The notes beneath the pieces were generated by a model that had not been told where the DNA came from, ran no database searches, and saw only the letters and a list, made by a program, of their open reading frames with translations. Both the position numbers and the translations under genes were made by a program. Shown one piece after another: positions 1 to 9,419 of a stretch of DNA of 64,000 nucleotides (position 1 is its first letter; every line of letters begins with the position of its first letter). Origin of the DNA: Proteus vulgaris (lineage in GTDB: Bacteria; Pseudomonadota; Gammaproteobacteria; Enterobacterales; Enterobacteriaceae). The stretch is from assembly GCF_023100685.1 (NCBI RefSeq), contig NZ_CP090064.1:2914001-2978000 (forward strand), in the 5' to 3' direction.

Positions 1-673
1 TGATCGTGCCTCTTTCATCAAATACTTTAGAACAACCATCAAAGACCAGCTCATCTTGACCGCCAATTTGATTAAGATAGATCACTGGAAGATGCGTTCT
101 TTGACAATGCTCTTTAATTAACTGTGTACGGACATGGGGTTTTTCACGGTTATATGGCGAGGCGTTAATAGATAAAACAAGATCTGCCCCTGCTTGTTTT
201 AATGCATCGATAGGCTCATTAATCCAGATATCCTCACAAATTAACAAACCTAAGTGGTAACCTTTAAATGGCACAACACAACGTTCATTTCCTTGTTGGA
301 AATATCGTTTTTCGTCAAACACACCGTAATTAGGTAATTGTTGTTTGAAATAACGTGCTTGTAACTCACCTTTATAGAAAAATGAGAGTGCGTTATAAAT
401 TTTGCCGTTTTGCCACCAAGGATGTCCAACAACAATTGCTGTTTTTTTACTTGCTTGTTCTAAACGCGTAAGTTGTGTTTCACAGCGTTGCTGGAAATCA
501 GGACGAAATAGCAGATCTTCAGGAGAGTAACCGCATAACGCCAGCTCAGAAAACATGACCAAATCGGCCTCTTCTTGCGCTTTAACGGTAGATAACATGC
601 GTTCACAGTTACCTTCTATATCGCCAACAACCCAATTGAGTTGAGCCATTGCGAGTTTTAATTTACGACTCAT
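1..673 (-). CDS. nadE: Glutamine-dependent NAD+ synthetase, N-terminal part (runs off the window)
   Basis: The visible 224 codons encode the carbon-nitrogen hydrolase (glutaminase) domain that feeds ammonia to the NAD synthetase domain, which lies beyond the left edge. A catalytic triad typical of the family can be read as Glu43 (FSELALCGY), Lys110 (YFKQQLP) and Cys147 (LLICEDIW). The start at 673 gives the conserved MSRKLKLAMAQLN opening. The enzyme converts nicotinic acid adenine dinucleotide to NAD+ using glutamine. It lies downstream of glrR on the same strand, with a gap of about 70 bp. The two-domain type is inferred from this domain alone because the synthetase half is not visible. Confidence 0.88.
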   Translation of the reverse strand, partial: MSRKLKLAMAQLNWVVGDIEGNCERMLSTVKAQEEADLVMFSELALCGYSPEDLLFRPDFQQRCETQLTRLEQASKKTAIVVGHPWWQNGKIYNALSFFYKGELQARYFKQQLPNYGVFDEKRYFQQGNERCVVPFKGYHLGLLICEDIWINEPIDALKQAGADLVLSINASPYNREKPHVRTQLIKEHCQRTHLPVIYLNQIGGQDELVFDGCSKVFDERGTI

Positions 674-746
674 AAAAATTAGTCTCTCCGCTATCTTTCG
701 CATTAAAAGAAAGCTAGTTTAAAAATATATTCGTTATCTGAAAAGG

Positions 747-2084
747 TTATTCTTTAAAATCATTCGCATCTAGCTCATGACGGGATAACAATTTGTAAAA
801 CTCAGTTCGATTGCGTCCTGCCATGCGTGCCGCTTGAGTCACGTTGCCTTTCGTCATTTGCAGTAGCTTTCTCAAATAAGTCATTTCAAAATGCCCTCTT
901 GCTTCAGCAAATGTGGGTAAAGCGGTATTTTCACCCTGTAAGGCTTGTGTCACTAAAGCTTCACTAATAACTGGAGCTGTCGTTAAAGCGACGCATTGTT
1001 CAATCACGTTAACTAATTGACGCACATTTCCGGGCCAACTTGCTGTCATCAAGCATTTCATCGCATCAGTGGAAAAACTTCGGACAAAAGGCTTATGGCG
1101 TTTAGCTGATTCGCGTAATAGGTGATTTGCAAGCACAGGAATGTCTTCAGCTCTCTCACTTAATGTAGGAATTCGTAGATTCACCACATTTAAACGATAG
1201 AACAAATCTTCACGGAATTCATTACGTTCCATCGCTTTAGGTAAATCACGATGTGTGGCAGAAAGGATACGGACATCAATATCAATATCACGGTTGCTTC
1301 CTAATGGGCGAACTTTTCGCTCTTGCAAAACACGTAATAATTTAACTTGTAATGCCATTGGCATATCGCCAATTTCATCTAAAAACAGTGTACCGCCTTC
1401 AGCCGCCTGAAATAGACCTTCACGACTACTTACTGCTCCTGTAAAAGCACCTTTCGCATGACCGAATAGTTCAGATTCTAAAAGTTGTTCTGGTAAGGCG
1501 CCACAGTTAATGGCTATAAAAGGCTTTTTGGCTCTAGGACTTGCACGATGAATAGCTTGAGCAAGAACTTCTTTACCTGTACCACTTTGGCCATTAATAA
1601 GTACACTGACATCAGATTGTGCGACTAACTTTGCTTGCTCTAATAAACGTAGCATTTGTGGGCTACGCGTCACGATATCTTTTGACCACTCTTCATCTGA
1701 AACCGTGGTCACTAATTCCAGCGCTTCATCAATTGCCTTATAAAGTGCATCTCGATCAACGGGTTTAGTTAAAAAGCTAAATACACCTTGTTGTGTTGCT
1801 GCAACGGCATCAGGAATAGAGCCATGAGCAGTTAGAATAATGACTGGCATTCCGGGTTGCTGGCGCTGTATTTCAGCAAACAATGCCATACCATCCATTT
1901 CATCCATGCGCAGATCGCTAATAACAAGGTCTATTTTTTCTTTTAAGAGAAGTTTTAGTGCTTCTTGCCCACTTTCAGCGGTGAAGATATGAAAACCTTC
2001 ACTTGTTAACCGCATACCAAGTAACTTTAATAGCCCAGGATCGTCATCGACAAGTAAAAGATTTGCTGATTTATGGCCAGCCAT
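747..2084 (-). CDS. glrR: Sigma-54-dependent response regulator GlrR (QseF)
   Basis: 445 residues in three parts: a receiver domain with phospho-acceptor Asp57 (VISDLRM), a central AAA+ sigma-54 activator domain with Walker A (GQSGTGKE) and the GAFTGA loop, and a C-terminal Fis-type helix-turn-helix (GNVTQAARMAG). The family is the partner of GlrK and activates the sigma-54 promoter of the small RNA GlmY; matching sites are present upstream in this window. An ATG at 2090 sits directly on the AAGGAG Shine-Dalgarno, whereas the ATG at 2084 has a spacing of 7, so 2084 is chosen. It is the last gene of the glmY-glrK-qseG-glrR cluster. Confidence 0.95.
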   Translation of the reverse strand: MAGHKSANLLLVDDDPGLLKLLGMRLTSEGFHIFTAESGQEALKLLLKEKIDLVISDLRMDEMDGMALFAEIQRQQPGMPVIILTAHGSIPDAVAATQQGVFSFLTKPVDRDALYKAIDEALELVTTVSDEEWSKDIVTRSPQMLRLLEQAKLVAQSDVSVLINGQSGTGKEVLAQAIHRASPRAKKPFIAINCGALPEQLLESELFGHAKGAFTGAVSSREGLFQAAEGGTLFLDEIGDMPMALQVKLLRVLQERKVRPLGSNRDIDIDVRILSATHRDLPKAMERNEFREDLFYRLNVVNLRIPTLSERAEDIPVLANHLLRESAKRHKPFVRSFSTDAMKCLMTASWPGNVRQLVNVIEQCVALTTAPVISEALVTQALQGENTALPTFAEARGHFEMTYLRKLLQMTKGNVTQAARMAGRNRTEFYKLLSRHELDANDFKE

Positions 2085-2095
2085 GCACATTCTCC

Positions 2096-3127
2096 TTATT
2101 TAGATCCTGCTTCAGTCGGTTTAGCATCCTGTTTTTCTATTTCAGTTTTAACAGGCTCAGGTTTAACCACTTCAGGTTTTGCAGATTCTGGTTTTGAAGG
2201 TTCAGGTTTAACCGCTGTTGCAGAAGGTGTTTTTTCCTCACCCTTTGTTTTTTCTGTTATCGATTGTGTATGTGTAGAAGTAGACTTTTCAGTCGGTTTT
2301 TCAACGACTGGCTTTTCAACAACTGTCTTTTCTGTTTCAGGGGATGTGGTTGCCACACTCTCCGTTAAGTCTTCATTTTGTGATAACGAATCAACAGAGC
2401 CACTTTGTTTTCTATTCGATAACTGCCTTTCAATTTGGGTAAGGCTTTCAAGCTTCTTCAGTGTGATATTCAGTTCATGCTGTAATGCATTATTCTCTTT
2501 TCTTAGGGTATCTATTCTATTATCTGTTTCTGTGGTTAAACGACGATAACGATTTTTTTCTTCTGCTAAAGAGAGAATGAGTGTTTGATTTTCAATCCAT
2601 GTTGATAATAAAACACGCATAGAACTTGGAAATTGTAGCTTATAGCTTTCTAGTAACACTAATTGTGTTCGACGATCAGCAATCGTCATACCAGCACGCT
2701 CTAATAAAATGCTTTTATAAAATGCATCATCCCAACCTGTAACGACAACACTATTTGCTTGGCGTTGTGCTTCTGTAGTCATAATGCGATTCGTACATTC
2801 AATTGTGCGTAACCAATAAAGTGCATTATTAATGCCTTCATCATAAAAAGCACTTAATGTTTTACATTCAGCCCAACGGTAATCAATTGTTCTTTGTTTA
2901 ACAACGGGTACATCAGGCTCGGGTTCTAACGACGCAGTGAGCGACTTTGGTGTACAGCCCGAAAGAACCAGTGGAAGCATAATAAACAAGACACACTGTT
3001 TCCAATTTAATGCGATCTTTCTAGTTGATGCAGGAGCCATAGATAACGGTTCAGTACCAAGCATCTGTTTATTTATTTTTTTATACTCATGATGAGGAGA
3101 TGCTTGTATTTGTGACCTGATTTGCAT
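2096..3127 (-). CDS. qseG: Lipoprotein QseG (YfhG-like) with long charged C-terminal tail
   Basis: 343 residues. A hydrophobic segment ends in a lipobox (LVLSGC), so the protein is probably lipidated and exported; the family is an outer-membrane lipoprotein that acts with the GlrK (QseE) sensor. A central predicted coiled coil follows (about residues 165-220, many Glu/Lys/Arg/Leu). The last ~100 residues are low-complexity and rich in Lys, Pro, Glu and Thr, with repeated KPE/KPEP units not found in the shorter E. coli protein as I recall it (about 237 aa). The ATG shares one base with the glrK stop codon (TAATG), so translation is probably coupled. Another start just before the signal segment is possible, because about 35 residues precede the hydrophobic stretch. 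Confidence 0.85.
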   Translation of the reverse strand: MQIRSQIQASPHHEYKKINKQMLGTEPLSMAPASTRKIALNWKQCVLFIMLPLVLSGCTPKSLTASLEPEPDVPVVKQRTIDYRWAECKTLSAFYDEGINNALYWLRTIECTNRIMTTEAQRQANSVVVTGWDDAFYKSILLERAGMTIADRRTQLVLLESYKLQFPSSMRVLLSTWIENQTLILSLAEEKNRYRRLTTETDNRIDTLRKENNALQHELNITLKKLESLTQIERQLSNRKQSGSVDSLSQNEDLTESVATTSPETEKTVVEKPVVEKPTEKSTSTHTQSITEKTKGEEKTPSATAVKPEPSKPESAKPEVVKPEPVKTEIEKQDAKPTEAGSK

Positions 3128-4575
3128 TATTTATTCTCAGAAAGTAGCGGTAATTCAATACGAAAACAGACATCGGCATAGTCAGAAGGAACAACACTTA
3201 ATTCACCTTCCATTCTTTTGATACAGTCATGAGCAATGCTTAAACCTAAACCACTTCCTTTTACAGCACCTTTGCGTAGTAAAGAACCTTGAAAAAAGGG
3301 CTCAAAAATCATTTTTTGTTCAGATTCAGGGATAGGCGTTCCTTTATTGGCTATATCAATCACTATCTTCTGTTCAACTTGATAACTAGAGATCCAGATA
3401 TTACCTGATTCAGCACCATAGTGCACCGCATTCGAATAGAGATTGTCGATAACTCGTGATAATAATGTCGCTTCTGCTCGACATTTTGTCAGATTAAGTG
3501 AAATTATCGTTTTAATCTCTTTTGCTCTAGCAGGTAAGCTGTGTGCTAATACCACATCATTCACTAAATGAGTTAAATCGACCTCTTCAATTTGCTGAGG
3601 AACCTCAGAAAGTTTACGATTATAATCAAGTAGTTGTTCAATCAATAACTGTAACTGTTTACTACTATTATCAAGAATAGAAACCACTTCTTTTTGATCG
3701 AGCGTTAAAGGACCCGCAACTTCATCAGCTAATAATTCTGTACCTTCTCGCATACTAGCAAGTGGCGTTTTTAACTCATGAGAAATATGACGTAAAAACT
3801 CATGACGTTGTGATTCAAGCCATGCTAATCGTTCACTTAACCAAATAATACGTTGAGCTAACGATCGAAGCTCTCTAGGCCCTTGAAAAGAATCCAAATT
3901 GTTACTAAGCGTTCGCCCTTCTCCCAATCGATTGATCATCTTTTCAATTCCCTTAACTGGGCCGATGATCATTCGTGTAAATAGTGCGATGAGGATCAAA
4001 CTGAATACGAACACAATAAGACTTTGCCAGCCGAAATAACGTCCTTTCTCAGCAATTGCCATTTGTAACTGTTCGCCACGGCTAAAGATAATCTCTTTTG
4101 TTAGCATTACTATACGATTATTGGCATAAGAGAACTGCTCAAGAGCTTGTTGCATATCTTTCGTAGGTTCACTGCTTTCACACTGAATAGACTTTAGCTT
4201 TTCAAGTGAAGAATTAAGCACGTCGGCTTCTTTAGATGAAGAAAGTGGAATTATGGTTTGTTGTAATGTTGAGAAGAGTTTGGTGTATTGCTGATAGCGT
4301 TGTTGGTACATATCATCATCAGTCTTATCACGTAAAACACAATAACGACGATAGTTTCCTTCCATCTCAATAGCTAAATTTCGCATAACTTCACTGCGTT
4401 CAGTATCAGCTAATGCATTTTTATTAGTAATTGCTGCTTGATTACTTAATTGATCGAGACTTTGATAAGCTTGATAAGCAAGGACAAGTAAAGGTAATAG
4501 CACCATCCAAAATGCCATTATCACGAGCTGTCTTAAAGAACGAGGAAAAATACGCCACTTTTTCAATGAAATCAT
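3127..4575 (-). CDS. glrK: Sensor histidine kinase GlrK (QseE)
   Basis: 482 residues. There is an N-terminal transmembrane helix (about 14-36), a periplasmic sensor of about 140 residues, a second helix (about 184-204), a HAMP linker (IIGPVKGIEKM), a dimerisation H-box (LRHISHELKTPLAS) and an ATPase domain with N box (NLYSNAVHY) and G boxes (KGTPIPESE, GSGLGLSIAHD). It phosphorylates GlrR. It overlaps qseG by one base, and the glmY RNA gene lies upstream on the same strand, so glmY read-through may feed this operon. Confidence 0.94.
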   Translation of the reverse strand: MISLKKWRIFPRSLRQLVIMAFWMVLLPLLVLAYQAYQSLDQLSNQAAITNKNALADTERSEVMRNLAIEMEGNYRRYCVLRDKTDDDMYQQRYQQYTKLFSTLQQTIIPLSSSKEADVLNSSLEKLKSIQCESSEPTKDMQQALEQFSYANNRIVMLTKEIIFSRGEQLQMAIAEKGRYFGWQSLIVFVFSLILIALFTRMIIGPVKGIEKMINRLGEGRTLSNNLDSFQGPRELRSLAQRIIWLSERLAWLESQRHEFLRHISHELKTPLASMREGTELLADEVAGPLTLDQKEVVSILDNSSKQLQLLIEQLLDYNRKLSEVPQQIEEVDLTHLVNDVVLAHSLPARAKEIKTIISLNLTKCRAEATLLSRVIDNLYSNAVHYGAESGNIWISSYQVEQKIVIDIANKGTPIPESEQKMIFEPFFQGSLLRKGAVKGSGLGLSIAHDCIKRMEGELSVVPSDYADVCFRIELPLLSENK

Positions 4576-4701
4576 CTCAACACCTATTAGAGTAATGCGA
4601 TGCTACATGACTTGATAACAAGAAAAAAGTCCGACATTAGAAAATCAGGTGAGGATAACAAACACAAGCGAGAAAATATGACAGGCTCTAGAAGTGGGAG
4701 A

Positions 4702-4728
4702 GCGGAATATCTTACTGAGATATTCCGC
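4702..4728. repeat. Perfect 11-bp hairpin between glmY and glrK
   Basis: Arms 4702-4712 (GCGGAATATCT) and 4718-4728 are perfectly complementary around a 5-base loop. Neither strand has a following T-run, so it is not a typical Rho-independent terminator. It may be a processing or stabilising structure in glmY-glrK read-through transcripts. Confidence 0.6.
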
Positions 4729-4734
4729 CCGTCA

Positions 4735-4928
4735 AAATTTCATCTCTTTTCTCTCTAAAAGAGGATGAAGGTGGTGCCTCACTCCACGTGTCGCCCTGTG
4801 TTTGATAAGGTCCGAAGACGAGTATCATGATGTTGGACGGTAGGCACCTTACTCTGGCGTCATTCCTGGCTTATGTGGTATGTTCCCACCCATATTGTGG
4901 ACCGACATAAAAAGTTGAATGAGCAACT
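4735..4928 (-). ncRNA. glmY: Small RNA GlmY
   Basis: The position between glrK and purL is that of glmY in Enterobacteriaceae. The predicted 5' end at 4928 lies 13 bp after a sigma-54 -12 element and starts AGTTGCTCATTC, which resembles the E. coli GlmY start as I remember it. The 3' end is a hairpin (about 4741-4768, CATCCTCTTTT pairing with GAAAAGAGATG, one bulge) followed by AAATTTT, giving about 194 nt, close to the known length of about 184 nt. GlmY is known to protect GlmZ by titrating RapZ, and so raises GlmS (glucosamine-6-phosphate synthase) synthesis. Ends are inferred, not measured. Confidence 0.8.
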
Positions 4929-4940
4929 GATTTATATAAT

Positions 4941-4954
4941 GCACAACGCGTGCC
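4941..4954 (-). promoter_or_regulatory. Sigma-54 promoter of glmY
   Basis: On the minus strand the sequence reads TTGGCACGCGTTGTGCAT: GG and GC separated by exactly 10 bases, the -24/-12 signature (consensus TGGCAC-N5-TTGC). GC lies about 13 bases before the predicted GlmY start. Confidence 0.82.
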
Positions 4955-5061
4955 AACTTTTCAAGAATAACATTAAGTAATTGAAAGAAAACAAGAAATA
5001 AAAACACCTCTATGATATTTTAATTACGTCTCTCTTTTATCTAGTTATAAAGTAACCAAGC

Positions 5062-5079
5062 TGTCTCCATATCCAGACA
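5062..5079. promoter_or_regulatory. GlrR binding site 1
   Basis: TGTC-N10-GACA, an exact match to the motif known for GlrR upstream of glmY. It lies about 135 bp upstream of the glmY start, a normal enhancer distance for sigma-54 activators. Confidence 0.78.
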
Positions 5080-5124
5080 GAGTTACCCCATATTTTATAA
5101 ACGCTTATATTTCAATAAATTAAG

Positions 5125-5142
5125 TGTCGCCAAAAAGAGACA
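5125..5142. promoter_or_regulatory. GlrR binding site 2
   Basis: A second exact TGTC-N10-GACA motif, 63 bp (six helical turns) from site 1, suggesting binding on the same DNA face. Confidence 0.78.
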
Positions 5143-5156
5143 AGCTAATGACTAAG

Positions 5157-5174
5157 TGTCGTTGTTTTTACACA
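5157..5174. promoter_or_regulatory. GlrR binding site 3 (imperfect)
   Basis: TGTC-N10-CACA, one mismatch to the motif, 32 bp (three helical turns) from site 2. Three sites would agree with the multi-site arrangement known upstream of glmY. Confidence 0.55.
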
Positions 5175-5206
5175 ATAAAAAATAATGCCTTTATTATCAA
5201 TACAAT

Positions 5207-5232
5207 AAAGCCTCTCGCTAAGTAGAGGCTTT
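5207..5232. terminator. Terminator downstream of purL
   Basis: Arms AAAGCCTCT and AGAGGCTTT around an 8-base loop, just after the purL stop. The flanking A and T runs are symmetrical, so it can act on both strands. Confidence 0.75.
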
Positions 5233-5264
5233 ATGTATTTACTACTAAGATAATTTACTTCTAA

Positions 5265-8200
5265 TTAATCAAACTGCTTCCTTGCATTACGGAATAGTCG
5301 CATCCAAGGGCTATCTTCACCCCAGTTATCAGGATGCCAAGAGTTACTGACCGTTCTAAATACACGCTCAGGATGAGGCATCATAATAGTTGAACGTCCA
5401 TCCTTTGTTGTAACAGCCGTGATCCCTTTTACTGAACCATTAGGATTTAATGGGTATTGTTCTGTTGGTTGACCATAATTATCAACAAAACGTAATCCCA
5501 CTAAATTTTGTGCCTCTAATTGTGCTAATTGTTCAGCATGACGAAATTCCGCAAAACCTTCCCCATGAGAAACAGCGATAGGCATTTGTGAACCCACCAT
5601 GCCCTGTAGCAATAATGATGGGCTTTCTGTCACTTTGACCAAACTAAAGCGAGCTTCAAAACGCTCAGAACGGTTACGAACAAAACGAGGCCATAAATCC
5701 GCCCCCGGAATAAGTTCAGATAATGTTGACATCATTTGACAACCATTACAGACACCAAGCGATAAGGTATCTTGGCGTTCAAAGAATTGAGTAAATTCAT
5801 CACGTAAACGAGAATTAAATAGAATAGATTTAGCCCAACCTTCACCTGCACCTAATACGTCACCGTAAGAGAATCCTCCGCACGCCACCAGCACATCAAA
5901 ATCACTTAATGAACGTCGTGACGAATGTAGGTCACTCATATGAACGTCAATAGCATCAAAACCAGCTCGGTCAAAAGCTGCCGCCATTTCAACATGAGAG
6001 TTAACGCCTTGCTCTCTTAGTACAGCAATACGAGGGCGGCTTCCTGTTGCAATATAAGGAGCTGCAATATCTTCGCTTGGGTCAAAGGTTAAATGCACGT
6101 TTAATCCCGGATCATTGATGTCCTGTTTTGCCTGATGTTCTTCATCAGCACACTCAGGGTTATCGCGTAAACGTTGCATTTGCCATGTTGTTTCAGCCCA
6201 CCAAAGACGTAGCGTACTGCGTTTTTCATTATAAACTTCAGTTTCACGACTTTGAATTATAACGGCATCATCTTGTGTTGCTTGACCTAAATAGTGTAAG
6301 CAATCGGCTAAACCGCATTGGGTAAATAATGATTCAACTGCATCTTGATGTTGAGCACTAATTTGGATCACGCCACCTAGCTCCTCATTAAAGAGTCCCG
6401 CTAAGATATCTTCATCATAAGCACTAATATCAACATTTAACCCACAGTGACCAGCAAACGCCATTTCTGCAAGAGTGACAAATAAACCGCCATCAGAGCG
6501 ATCATGATAAGCCAACAATTTGCCTTCATTGACCAATTGTTGCATCACATTAAAGAATTGTTTTAGCTGTTCTACATTACGAAGGTCTGCGGCTTTTTGA
6601 CCTAACTGGCGATAAACTTGTGCTAAAGCTGTCGCACCTAATGCGTTATGTCCATTACCCAGATCAATCAGATATAAACGGTTACCTGATTGTGTCGATA
6701 ATTCAGGCGTTACCGTTTTACGTACATCTTCAACGCGAGAGAATGCTGTAATAACTAAAGAAAGCGGAGAGGTAACTTCTTTGTTTTTTCCATCTTTATC
6801 CTGCCAACGTGTTTTCATTGACATAGAGTCTTTACCAACAGGAATAGTGATACCTAACTCTGGGCATAACTCCTCACCAATAGCTTTCACTGCATCATAC
6901 AAACCTGCATCTTCACCAGGATGCCCCGCTGCCGACATCCAATTAGCCGAAAGCTTAATGCGATTAAGTGCTTCTACATCACAGCCAGCCATATTTGTTA
7001 ACGCTTCGCCGACAGCCATACGTGCAGATGCGGCAAAATCTAATAGTGCGATTGGCGCCCGTTCACCAATCGACATTGCCTCACCATAATAGCTATCTAA
7101 TGTTGCTGTGGTAACAGCACAGTTAGCAACAGGTATTTGCCAAGGACCAACCATTTGATCACGAGCAACCATGCCTGTTACAGTGCGGTCACCAATGGTA
7201 ATTAAGAAGGTTTTTTCTGCCACAGTAGGTAAATGAAGCACTCGATAAACTGCATCTTTTAAATCAATATCTTTACGATCTAGATACTCACCTTCTGTTT
7301 TTTGTGATTTCACATCACGTAACATTTTAGGCGCTTTACCTAATAATATGTCCAATGGCATATCAATGGGCTTATTATCAAAGTGTGTATCGTTTAATAC
7401 TAATTCACGCTCTTGCGTTGCTTCACCAATTACAGCATAAGGTGCTCTTTCACGTTGGCATAACGCATCAAACAGAGGCATTTTTTCTGGTGATACTGCC
7501 AACACATAACGTTCTTGAGATTCATTACACCAGATTTCAAGTGGGCTCATCCCCGGCTCATCATTTAAAACATCACGCAGTTCAAAACGACCACCACGAC
7601 CACCATCATTGACTAATTCAGGCATCGCATTAGAAAGACCACCAGCCCCTACATCATGAATAAATAAGATAGGGTTATCATCACCCAACTGCCAGCAACG
7701 ATCGATAACTTCTTGGCAACGTCGCTCCATTTCTGGATTGTCACGTTGAACAGAAGCAAAATCTAAGTCCGCATCAGATTGCCCTGAAGTCATAGAAGAA
7801 GCCGCACCGCCGCCCAGACCGATGTTCATAGATGGGCCACCTAATACGATCAACTTAGCGCCAACAGTGATCTCCCCTTTTTGAACATGGTCTTCACGAA
7901 TATTACCAATGCCACCAGCTAGCATAATTGGTTTATGATAACCGCGAATTTCAACACCATTATGGCTATTAACTTGTTCTTCATAAGTTCTGAAATAGCC
8001 TAGTAATGCAGGACGACCGAACTCGTTATTAAATGCGGCACCACCCAGTGGACCTTCTGTCATGATGTCTAATGCATTAACAATACGCTCTGGTTTGCCA
8101 AAATCTTCTTCCCAAGGCTGTTCAAATCCTGGAATACGCAGGTTAGATACTGAAAATCCTACTAAACCCGCTTTAGGCTTAGCACCACGCCCCGTTGCAC

Positions 8201-9155
8201 CTTCATCTCGAATTTCACCACCAGAGCCTGTTGCAGCTCCCGGCCAAGGTGAAATCGCTGTTGGGTGGTTGTGTGTTTCTACTTTCATCAAGATATGTAC
8301 GGGTTCTTGATGATAATGGTAATGCCCTTTTTCAGCATCTGGATAAAAACGTCCAGCAACCGACCCTTCCATAACAGCCGCATTATCTTTATATGCTGAC
8401 ATGACATAATCAGGAGTTTGCTCAAACGTATTTTTAATCATTTTAAATAATGACTTATCTTGCGCTTTGCCATCAATAATCCAATCTGCATTAAATATTT
8501 TATGGCGACAATGTTCAGAGTTGGCTTGTGCAAACATATAAAGCTCAACATCAGTTGGATTACGCGCTAAACGATTAAAAGCATCGACTAAATAATCAAC
8601 TTCATCATCAGCAAGTGCTAATCCCATTTCAATGTTTGCTTTAACAAGCGCATCTTTACCTTTAGCAAGCACATCTATCGTTTTTAATGGTGCTGGCGTT
8701 TGCTCTGCAAACAGTGCATTCACATCTTGATGATTTAAGAAAATGGTTTCCATCATTCGGTCATGAATCAAACCATAAAGCTGTTGCCATTGAGTTTCTG
8801 TCATCGTATCGCCTTCAATAAAGTAAGCGATACCACGTTCAATTCTGACCACCTTGGATAAACCACAGTTATGTGCAATATCTGTTGCTTTAGAAGACCA
8901 AGGTGAAATCGTTCCAGGGCGAGGTGTCACCACTCGCATTTCCCCAACAGGCTCATGCTCTGTTAATGAAGGCCCGTAATGTAATAATTGGCTTAATTTA
9001 ATCTGGTCATCTTCAGATAACTGCCCTTCCACTTTTGCGAAATGAACAAATTCCGCATATATACCTTGCACAGGAAGGTCATTTTCCTGACATTGAGTGA
9101 GTAATTTATTAATACGAAACGCGGATAAAGCGGGGGAGCCACGCAGGATTTCCAT
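5265..9155 (-). CDS. purL: Phosphoribosylformylglycinamidine synthase
   Basis: 1296 residues, the normal length for the large single-chain enzyme of gamma-proteobacteria. It catalyses the fourth step of purine synthesis (FGAR + ATP + glutamine to FGAM). The N-terminal and two AIR-synthase-like ATP domains ([30 protein letters not shown]) are followed by a class I glutamine amidotransferase domain with the nucleophile in GVCNGCQMM and the His in [11 protein letters not shown], ending with PHPERVFR. It stands alone, divergent from mltF. A PurR operator lies upstream. Confidence 0.97.
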   Translation of the reverse strand: MEILRGSPALSAFRINKLLTQCQENDLPVQGIYAEFVHFAKVEGQLSEDDQIKLSQLLHYGPSLTEHEPVGEMRVVTPRPGTISPWSSKATDIAHNCGLSKVVRIERGIAYFIEGDTMTETQWQQLYGLIHDRMMETIFLNHQDVNALFAEQTPAPLKTIDVLAKGKDALVKANIEMGLALADDEVDYLVDAFNRLARNPTDVELYMFAQANSEHCRHKIFNADWIIDGKAQDKSLFKMIKNTFEQTPDYVMSAYKDNAAVMEGSVAGRFYPDAEKGHYHYHQEPVHILMKVETHNHPTAISPWPGAATGSGGEIRDEGATGRGAKPKAGLVGFSVSNLRIPGFEQPWEEDFGKPERIVNALDIMTEGPLGGAAFNNEFGRPALLGYFRTYEEQVNSHNGVEIRGYHKPIMLAGGIGNIREDHVQKGEITVGAKLIVLGGPSMNIGLGGGAASSMTSGQSDADLDFASVQRDNPEMERRCQEVIDRCWQLGDDNPILFIHDVGAGGLSNAMPELVNDGGRGGRFELRDVLNDEPGMSPLEIWCNESQERYVLAVSPEKMPLFDALCQRERAPYAVIGEATQERELVLNDTHFDNKPIDMPLDILLGKAPKMLRDVKSQKTEGEYLDRKDIDLKDAVYRVLHLPTVAEKTFLITIGDRTVTGMVARDQMVGPWQIPVANCAVTTATLDSYYGEAMSIGERAPIALLDFAASARMAVGEALTNMAGCDVEALNRIKLSANWMSAAGHPGEDAGLYDAVKAIGEELCPELGITIPVGKDSMSMKTRWQDKDGKNKEVTSPLSLVITAFSRVEDVRKTVTPELSTQSGNRLYLIDLGNGHNALGATALAQVYRQLGQKAADLRNVEQLKQFFNVMQQLVNEGKLLAYHDRSDGGLFVTLAEMAFAGHCGLNVDISAYDEDILAGLFNEELGGVIQISAQHQDAVESLFTQCGLADCLHYLGQATQDDAVIIQSRETEVYNEKRSTLRLWWAETTWQMQRLRDNPECADEEHQAKQDINDPGLNVHLTFDPSEDIAAPYIATGSRPRIAVLREQGVNSHVEMAAAFDRAGFDAIDVHMSDLHSSRRSLSDFDVLVACGGFSYGDVLGAGEGWAKSILFNSRLRDEFTQFFERQDTLSLGVCNGCQMMSTLSELIPGADLWPRFVRNRSERFEARFSLVKVTESPSLLLQGMVGSQMPIAVSHGEGFAEFRHAEQLAQLEAQNLVGLRFVDNYGQPTEQYPLNPNGSVKGITAVTTKDGRSTIMMPHPERVFRTVSNSWHPDNWGEDSPWMRLFRNARKQFD

Positions 9156-9237
9156 AGTATTGAGTTCTCTCTTTTAGCAGCTAGCCTGATCAATCATTCA
9201 GGGGAAACGCGCCTAGTATAATAGAATAACCGCTCAG

Positions 9238-9253
9238 ACGAAACCGTTTGCGT
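9238..9253. promoter_or_regulatory. PurR operator of purL
   Basis: ACGAAACCGTTTGCGT is close to the palindromic PurR box ACGCAAACGTTTGCGT (2 mismatches) and lies about 85 bp upstream of purL, between purL and mltF. Repression by PurR with hypoxanthine or guanine is inferred from the known family regulon. Confidence 0.8.
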
Positions 9254-9419
9254 GAACAAAATAACGGCATTTGACTTAGTGTGTTTTAATGATTAATTGG
9301 TGTAATCAAGTTGCGTATTACCAATATGTTAAGCAAAATGCTCGATTACTGGAAATTTATCCATGTTAAGATAACGACTTTACACACAACAACAAACAAC
9401 GTTAACGAGAAATAACCTA

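Noticed and set aside
2073..2549. 158-codon open frame on the plus strand over the qseG 3' end
   Set aside because: Antisense shadow of the KPE-repeat coding sequence; Ser/Phe/Val low complexity, no ribosome site.
4702..4728. Perfect hairpin as the GlmY terminator
   Set aside because: No T-run after it; the hairpin at 4741-4768 followed by AAATTTT fits better and gives the expected RNA length.
7355..8310. Plus-strand open frames inside purL
   Set aside because: Antisense to a perfectly conserved gene; no start signals.
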